Source: Fuchsiella alkaliacetigena
GTDB taxonomy: Bacteria > Bacillota > Halanaerobiia > Halobacteroidales > Acetohalobiaceae
Direction of reading: 5' to 3'
NCBI RefSeq assembly: GCF_023227765.1
Contig: NZ_JALKBZ010000025.1
Location: 1 to 36,957 of the forward strand
DNA: 36,957 bases
Positions 32,096 to 36,957 of this stretch are shown piece by piece. The first letter of the stretch is position 1. Each line of letters begins with the position of its first letter. The position numbers and the translations under genes are program-made. The notes under the pieces are model-generated. The model saw nothing but the letters and a program-made list of their open reading frames with translations. It made no database searches and was not told the origin of the DNA.

Positions 32096-32527
32096 TTATA
32101 GTTCATATACCTCTTCGGCGCTCAATAGATTGAAATCTCTTTCTTTTAACACCTGATTGGCTCTTTCAATTTCCTGAACTCTAAAGACTACCAGAGCATC
32201 TCCAGAAGCTCTACCGATAAAGGCGTACATATATTCTATGTTTATCTCTTCTTCTTTAAGTACAGCTAAAGCTTTAGCTAAACCTCCTGGAGTATCATCT
32301 ACTCCTACTGCTACTACTTCGGTTTCGTTAACAGTAAAACCTTCTTCTTTTAGTATTGCTAAAGCCTTATCAGGCTGGTCAACGATTAGGCGGAGAATGC
32401 CAAAATCTGAGGTATCGGCAATGGATAGGGCCCTAATATTTATTTCTGCTGAACCTAGGGTCTCTGTTACGTCAGCCAGACGACCGGACTTATTTTCTAA
32501 AAATATAGAAATCTGTTTTACTTTCAT
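32096..32527 (-). CDS. ACT domain protein
   Basis: A 143-residue protein made of two ACT domains, residues about 1-68 (QISIFLENKSGRLADVTETL) and about 70-140 (VVAVGVDDTPGGLAKALAVL). ACT domains bind amino acids and regulate. It lies 17 bases behind paaK and is made from the same transcript. The pair paaK-ACT is frequent in anaerobes that handle aryl acids or aromatic amino-acid breakdown, suggesting it senses a phenylalanine-type ligand (inference). Confidence 0.9.
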   Translation of the reverse strand: MKVKQISIFLENKSGRLADVTETLGSAEINIRALSIADTSDFGILRLIVDQPDKALAILKEEGFTVNETEVVAVGVDDTPGGLAKALAVLKEEEINIEYMYAFIGRASGDALVVFRVQEIERANQVLKERDFNLLSAEEVYEL

Positions 32528-32544
32528 TTTAAGGATGCTCCTTT

Positions 32545-33843
32545 CTATAGCTCTCTTTTATCTACAACCCGCTGTGCTTTACCTTCACTGCGGGGAATAG
32601 TATGAGGTTCTACTAATTTAACATTAACTGAAATTCCTAATACACTTTCGATTTCGCCGTGAATCTTTCTTTCTAAACTCTCTAAACGTCTTACCTCATC
32701 AGAAAAGATAGCTTCTGATATTTCAACCTGTACTTCTAATTGATCTAAGCTGTCTTCGCGCTCTACTACTAATTGATAGTGGGGCTTAGTTTCACTGATA
32801 TCCAATAATATACTTTCGATTTGAGAAGGGAAGACATTAACTCCTCGAATAATTAGCATATCGTCAACTCGTCCACTGATTCTTTCCATTCTGACTGAGG
32901 TACGTCCGCAACTACATTTCTCTTGGTGTAAAACTGAAATATCTTTGGTCCTATATCTAAGTATAGGTAGTCCAGTTTTAGTAATAGTGGTGAAGACTAA
33001 TTCGCCTTTTGTACCATAGCCTAAATTTTCTCCCGTTTCAGGATCGATAATTTCAGGAATGAAATGGTCTTCGAAAATATGTAGTCCGTCCTGAACTTCG
33101 CATTCACTGGCTACTCCGGGCCCGATAATCTCACTTAGTCCATAGATATCGATAGCGGTAATTCCTAATAGTTCTTCAATTTCTCGGCGCATATTATCCG
33201 ACCAAGGTTCAGCCCCAAAGATACCGTATTCTAATTTTGAATTTTTAATATCAAAGCCCATTTCCGCAGCTACTTCAGCTATATAAAGGGCATAAGATGG
33301 GGTACACATTAAGGCTGTACTACCAAAGTCTTCCATTAGCCTGATTTGACGTTTAGTATTTCCTCCAGAAATAGGAATTACCGAAGCTCCTACCTTTTCA
33401 GCGCCATAATGAATACCTAAACCGCCAGTAAATAGTCCGTAACCAAAGGCATTTTGAACAATATCTCCTTTACTTACTCCACCGCAGCTCATAGTTCTAG
33501 CCATTAGTTCAGTCCAAATTTCAATATCATCCTGGGTATAACCAACAACTGTTGGTTGTCCTGTAGTTCCCGAAGAAGAATGAATCCTTACTATTTCCTT
33601 TAAGGGAGTGGCAAAGAGACCGTAGGGATAGTTATCTCTGAGGTCTTCTTTAGTAGTAAAAGGTAACTTACTTAAGTCAGAAATTGATTTAATATCTTCA
33701 GCTTGAACATCTAATGCTGATAACTTCTGCTGATAAAAAGGTACATTTTCAATTAATCTGTTGATAGTTTCTTGTAAACGTTTGACTTGTAGTTCTTCTA
33801 AATTTTGTCTATCCATGCTTTCATATTTCTGATTCCAAATCAA
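32545..33843 (-). CDS. paaK: Phenylacetate-CoA ligase
   Basis: A 432-residue adenylate-forming enzyme that activates phenylacetate (or related aryl acids) to the CoA thioester with ATP. Seen: the ATP motif [16 protein letters not shown] near residues 89-104, [16 protein letters not shown] (about 237-252), RYRTKDIS, a Cys pair in KCSCGRTS, and [20 protein letters not shown] with the C-terminal lid region ending [16 protein letters not shown], including the catalytic Lys. TTG start with AGGAGGG upstream. Works with the ACT-domain protein behind it. The 2-oxoacid oxidoreductase at the left of the window could in principle feed an aryl-CoA route, but no link is shown. Confidence 0.95.
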   Translation of the reverse strand: MIWNQKYESMDRQNLEELQVKRLQETINRLIENVPFYQQKLSALDVQAEDIKSISDLSKLPFTTKEDLRDNYPYGLFATPLKEIVRIHSSSGTTGQPTVVGYTQDDIEIWTELMARTMSCGGVSKGDIVQNAFGYGLFTGGLGIHYGAEKVGASVIPISGGNTKRQIRLMEDFGSTALMCTPSYALYIAEVAAEMGFDIKNSKLEYGIFGAEPWSDNMRREIEELLGITAIDIYGLSEIIGPGVASECEVQDGLHIFEDHFIPEIIDPETGENLGYGTKGELVFTTITKTGLPILRYRTKDISVLHQEKCSCGRTSVRMERISGRVDDMLIIRGVNVFPSQIESILLDISETKPHYQLVVEREDSLDQLEVQVEISEAIFSDEVRRLESLERKIHGEIESVLGISVNVKLVEPHTIPRSEGKAQRVVDKREL

Positions 33844-34193
33844 CAGTATTCCCTCCTAACTTTACATTAAATATCTTTTTAATTTTAACATATTAGTGGG
33901 GGGATATCAAGCAGTGAGGGATTGAAAAGTTGTTAGTTAATGTTTGAATATTAATAGTTGGTAATATATAATTATGATGAGTTAATGATTGATTTTTGGT
34001 AAATTGCAGGTGGAGTATAATTTTATTGGTATATTGTTTTAATCAAATGATAAAGAACAAACGAAATTATTTTAACTTTGAATTTGAATTTAATTATAAG
34101 CAGTATTTTTAAAAATTAGTGTATAGGAAATGAAAATTCAAGAGTAATAAACTTGTTAATTTAAGTAAAAATTAAACTGAAGGAGGAAATAAG
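33844..34193. other. 350-base intergenic region between divergent genes
   Basis: Very AT-rich, holding the upstream regions of paaK (minus) and the flavoprotein gene (plus). A TATAAT at 34016-34021 is a possible -10, but no good -35 lies 16-18 bases before it. No hairpin, repeat or small gene is apparent. Confidence 0.5.
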
Positions 34194-35048
34194 ATGAGTG
34201 AAGAAAATAGTTTTGAGATAGCAGTTATTGGGGGGGGCCCAGCAGGGATGTCAGCAGCACTGAATGCCAAGATTAGAAATAAAAAGGTGGCTATCTTCGA
34301 AAGTCAACAGCTAGGAGGACGAATCTGGTTAGCTCCACATGTGGAGAATTATTTAGGTTTTTACGATATAGATGGAGAAGAGCTAACTCAAAAATTTATT
34401 GATCACTTAACCGAGCTGGAAGTGCCGATTATTGAAGAAAAGATAGTACAGATAATTTCTATGGGAGATTACTTTTCCTTAACCAGTAACCAAGAAAACT
34501 ACCAAGCGGAGCAGGTGATTTTGGCCACTGGAGTTAATAATCAGACTCAGTTGGACGGTGAGGCTGAATTTTTAGGTCAGGGAGTTAGTTACTGTGCTAC
34601 CTGTGACGGACAGTTATTTAAGAATAAAAAAGTAGCGGTACTAGGTTATGCTGAAGAGAGTATTGAAGAAGCTAATTACTTAGCCGAATTAGCAGAAGCT
34701 ACTTACTTTATTCCTCAGTACGAAGCAGATTTGCAAGAGCTAGACTCTGCTGTAGAGGTGATTGACTCTGATCCAGAAGCTATTCAAGGGGATAATCTAG
34801 TTGAAAAATTAGTATTAGCCGAGGAGAGCTTAGAGGTTGATGGAGTCTTTATTCTGCGGCCTACTGTTCCTACCGGAGAGATTATTTCTGGGCTGGAGCT
34901 AGATGATAAATATATTAAGGTGAATAAAAACTTTGAAACTAATATTGAAGGTGTTTATGCAGCTGGAGACTGTACTGGCCCCCCTTTACAGTTACCTAAG
35001 GCGGTAGGAGAAGGTCAACTAGCTGCTTTAAATGCAGTTAAAAAGTAG
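34194..35048 (+). CDS. Thioredoxin-reductase-like flavoprotein, possibly not NADPH-dependent
   Basis: A 284-residue FAD protein. Seen: FAD-binding VIGGGPAGMSAALNA (11-25), GGRIWLAPHVENYLGF, the redox-active Cys134-Ala-Thr-Cys137 in YCATCDG, and the second FAD motif VYAAGDCTGPPLQLPKAVGEGQLAAL. The middle domain, where thioredoxin reductase has GGGDSA and HRR for NADPH, instead reads VLGYAEESIEEANYL and YFIPQYEADL, with no HRR. This is what is reported for clostridial ferredoxin-dependent flavin thioredoxin reductases, so the reductant may be ferredoxin. RBS AAGGAGG. Length is slightly short for the family. No thioredoxin gene adjacent. Confidence 0.88.
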   Translation: MSEENSFEIAVIGGGPAGMSAALNAKIRNKKVAIFESQQLGGRIWLAPHVENYLGFYDIDGEELTQKFIDHLTELEVPIIEEKIVQIISMGDYFSLTSNQENYQAEQVILATGVNNQTQLDGEAEFLGQGVSYCATCDGQLFKNKKVAVLGYAEESIEEANYLAELAEATYFIPQYEADLQELDSAVEVIDSDPEAIQGDNLVEKLVLAEESLEVDGVFILRPTVPTGEIISGLELDDKYIKVNKNFETNIEGVYAAGDCTGPPLQLPKAVGEGQLAALNAVKK

Positions 35049-35086
35049 TATTTACTTATTTGTAGAAATTAGAAGCAGGTGATTTG

Positions 35087-36214
35087 GTGAAAATAGCCTA
35101 TTTGGACTTACAACAGGGAGTTAGCGGCGAGCTGCTTTTAGCTGCTTTATTGGATCTGGATTTGGATTTTGAAGCTATACTGTTTCAATTAAATAAAATA
35201 AACTTTTCTAGTTTAGAGCTAGATCTACAAAGAGGATTACAGTTAACTAAGGAAGCAAGGGGAGCTAAGTTAAGTTTAAATATAGTTAACCCCAGAAAAC
35301 AGATTGCTGCTCAGGAGTTAAGAGCTTTAATTCAAAACTCTAAACTGTCAACTGAGCTTAAGGAAGATATGCTGAGTATTTTTAAAAAGATGTTTAAGCT
35401 AAAGGGTGAGCTGGTTTCTTTTGAGCAAGGGGTTGAATTTTTAGTCTATACTGCGGGAATATTAATCTGCCTAGATAGATTAAATATAGCTAAGATTTAT
35501 GCTTCGTCTATACAGTTAGGTAGTCATCCTTCAGCTAGAGTTTTGGAGTTATTAAGAGGGGTGACTGTTTTTGCAGATAATGAGAGAGCAAGCTTAGTTA
35601 GCGAACTAGGAGCTACTATTATTAGCTATTTAGTTCATAGTTTTGAGGGACAGCCAGAGCTGATTTTAGACGAAAGTGGTTATGGCTGGGCTAAAAGCAA
35701 TTCTAGTGGAGAAAGGTGCTTGAGAGTTACTTTAGGAGAAACAGCAAAAGCAGCTTCAGCTTATCTTCAAGATAGAATAGCTGTGTTGGAATGTAATCTT
35801 GATGATATGGTTGGAGAGTTTTATGAACATGTTTTAGATAAGCTAATGGCTAGCGGAGCTTTGGATGTTTACTTAACTCCTATTCAGATGAAAAAGAATA
35901 GACCGGCTCAAAAGTTGACCGTACTGCTTGCAGAAGAGGATTTGAGCTCTATTTTGGAGATTATCTTTAAGGAGACTACTACTTTAGGAGTGAGAATTGA
36001 TTATAAAGATAGATATAAACTGGAGCGGCAGCTAGTTGAAGTGGAGGTTAAAGGAGAAAAAGTGCAGTTGAAGCTGGGTTATTTAACTGGTGAACTGCTC
36101 AATGTTGCTCCGGAGTATGAAGACTGTCGCCAAGTAGCTGCTAAGACTGGCATTTCCTTAGCGGAGGTTTATAGGCGGGCCCTGAGTAACTTTGCGATGC
36201 ATAAAAATGAATGA
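35087..36214 (+). CDS. LarC-like protein (nickel-insertion family), atypical
   Basis: About 375 residues from GTG 35087, following AGGTGAT; TTG 35084 is an alternative. The C-terminal half is clearly LarC/DUF111-like: VLECNLDDMVGEFYEHVLDKL, then ASGALDVYLTPIQMKKNRPAQKLTVLL and ETTTLGVRIDYKDR. The N-terminus keeps a trace (YLDLQQGVSGELLLAALLDLDLD) of the GxSGDM start. LarC makes the nickel-pincer cofactor of lactate racemase with CTP; its N-terminal region usually has a His-rich segment and a VHFHEVG motif. Here the matching place reads VSFEQGVEFLVYTAGIL and no such His are seen. It may therefore be a diverged paralogue rather than a working LarC. Followed by a hydrogenase-protease-like gene. 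Confidence 0.8.
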   Translation: MKIAYLDLQQGVSGELLLAALLDLDLDFEAILFQLNKINFSSLELDLQRGLQLTKEARGAKLSLNIVNPRKQIAAQELRALIQNSKLSTELKEDMLSIFKKMFKLKGELVSFEQGVEFLVYTAGILICLDRLNIAKIYASSIQLGSHPSARVLELLRGVTVFADNERASLVSELGATIISYLVHSFEGQPELILDESGYGWAKSNSSGERCLRVTLGETAKAASAYLQDRIAVLECNLDDMVGEFYEHVLDKLMASGALDVYLTPIQMKKNRPAQKLTVLLAEEDLSSILEIIFKETTTLGVRIDYKDRYKLERQLVEVEVKGEKVQLKLGYLTGELLNVAPEYEDCRQVAAKTGISLAEVYRRALSNFAMHKNE

Positions 36215-36259
36215 AACAGGAAAATTTATTGATAGTAAAGCTACAAAGTGGGTGATGAA

Positions 36260-36679
36260 ATGTCCTATAAATTAGCAGTAATCGGTATTGGTGATTTAAA
36301 ACAGCAGGATCGTGGGTTAAGTATTCATCTTTTAGAGAGTTTAAAGCGGGACTTTGAGCAAGAGTCTATTCGATTTATTAATGGAGGCAGTGATGGTAAG
36401 AACTTATTTGCTATATTGAAGGATATAGCTGCTGAAAAGATAATGGTTTTGGAGACTGCTGCTAATAACTTTGAAGCAGGTAAGCTGAACTATTTATTAA
36501 TTAACTTTGAACAGTCAGCTAACTTTGCGGAATTGGTTTTAGTTACTATAGAAGTAGCTGAAATAGACTGGGGGAGTAACTTATCTTCAGTAATGAAAGC
36601 AGAATATAAGGAGGTTTTAAATAGCATTAAAACTGTAGTTGATGAACTGCTGAGTAATAGTTTCAGTAATCATCATTAA
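36260..36679 (+). CDS. Hydrogenase-maturation-protease-like protein, atypical
   Basis: A 139-residue protein from ATG 36260 (site GTGGGTGAT; GTG 36248 overlaps it). The fold pattern of HybD/HycI endopeptidases is visible: LAVIGIGDLKQQDRGLSIHLLESL at the start, INGGSDGKNLFAIL, and KIMVLETAANNFEAGKLNYLLI. In the family an acidic residue follows the Asp of the first motif (here QDR), Asp sits in the VDA motif (here LETA), and a His supplies the third nickel ligand (none evident before the His-rich end). The last residues are SNHH. It may therefore lack protease activity. Lies 45 bases after the LarC-like gene; no hydrogenase genes are in the window. Confidence 0.65.
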   Translation: MSYKLAVIGIGDLKQQDRGLSIHLLESLKRDFEQESIRFINGGSDGKNLFAILKDIAAEKIMVLETAANNFEAGKLNYLLINFEQSANFAELVLVTIEVAEIDWGSNLSSVMKAEYKEVLNSIKTVVDELLSNSFSNHH

Positions 36680-36957
36680 TTTAACTTAAATTGATGCCTA
36701 TGAAATTGAATTAAATAAATTAATACTGTAATATTATTGATAATCCTTAAATAAAGCTTTACTTAGCAAAAATTTAAATAAAATAGGAAGGTTAATTTTA
36801 TTTTTTATAGAAATAGGCTGTTAGAGTATCTTTTTTTTATCACTAGCATTGCATAAAAAATATTTTCATTTGTCAAGGGCAAATTTTTATTAATTATATA
36901 TCCCTTAAATGTAAATAAATACAAATAAGATAAAAAAGCAACACCTATTGAGGATAG
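36680..36957. other. Terminal AT-rich region, no gene seen
   Basis: 278 bases of AT-rich DNA with no reading frame of note and no clear promoter or terminator. A TTGTCA at 36870-36875 has a TATATA only at 19 bases, which I do not count as a promoter. The region may be the upstream part of the next gene. Confidence 0.5.

Noticed and set aside
34016-34021. Promoter for the thioredoxin-reductase-like gene at this TATAAT
   Set aside because: No acceptable -35 at 16-18 bases; in AT-rich DNA a lone TATAAT is expected by chance.

Overview
The window is a low-GC (clearly AT-rich by eye), Gram-positive-type, spore-forming anaerobe chromosome. It carries sporulation genes (yunB, a split pro-sigK, sleB, abrB), an anaerobic 2-oxoacid:ferredoxin oxidoreductase, a PaaK/ACT-domain pair and LarC-like and hydrogenase-protease-like genes. 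Many proteins are strongly acidic. Together these suggest a halophilic anaerobic Firmicute of the Halanaerobiales type (Orenia, Halobacteroides or Acetohalobium-like). That assignment is inference, not a database result.

Layout. 1-1.4 kb (-): an orphan, extremely Glu-rich FliD-like protein. 1.6-4.1 kb (-): korB-korA. 4.3-6.4 kb (+): a rhodanese lipoprotein behind a possible leader peptide and hairpin, two CGGC-domain proteins and a TVP38/DedA-type membrane protein. 6.5-8.9 kb (-): a class A penicillin-binding protein. 9.2-12.1 kb (+): tyrS, yunB, a PRC-barrel protein and a YtxH-like protein. 12.1-22.8 kb (+): a cluster that follows the Bacillus yrr order (AI-2E-type permease, alaS, ireB, ruvX, DUF1292, mltG, trmR, U32 peptidase/trhP, DUF4911), with two extra genes inserted: a phosphatase-like polytopic membrane protein and a DUF4258-like small protein.

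22.87-25.55 kb: the centrepiece. The mother-cell sigma factor gene sigK is broken into a 5' part (pro-sequence plus region 2 start) and a 3' part by a 1,988-bp element. The element encodes only one large serine recombinase, on the opposite strand. The two halves share the 6-bp core GCTAAT in the same reading frame, and joining there restores a 231-residue pro-sigma-K. This looks like a minimal skin element. Inside it, between the recombinase and the right junction, sits a 193-bp MITE-like insertion with 14-bp terminal inverted repeats and a perfect 8-bp target duplication.

25.7-28.3 kb: yqeG, sleB and a geranylgeranyl-reductase-family flavoprotein (+), then abrB (-) with a near-ideal sigma-A promoter. 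28.9-32.1 kb (+): ilvA, ridA, glpK. 32.1-33.8 kb (-): ACT-domain protein and paaK. 34.2-36.7 kb (+): a thioredoxin-reductase-like flavoprotein without the usual NADPH motifs, a LarC-like protein without its usual His-rich region, and a hydrogenase-maturation-protease-like protein without its usual nickel ligands. The last 278 bases are AT-rich with no gene seen.

No rRNA, tRNA, CRISPR or phage structural genes were seen. Separately, the hexamer GGGCCC occurs about 21 times, far above base-composition expectation, always inside genes and in several reading frames.
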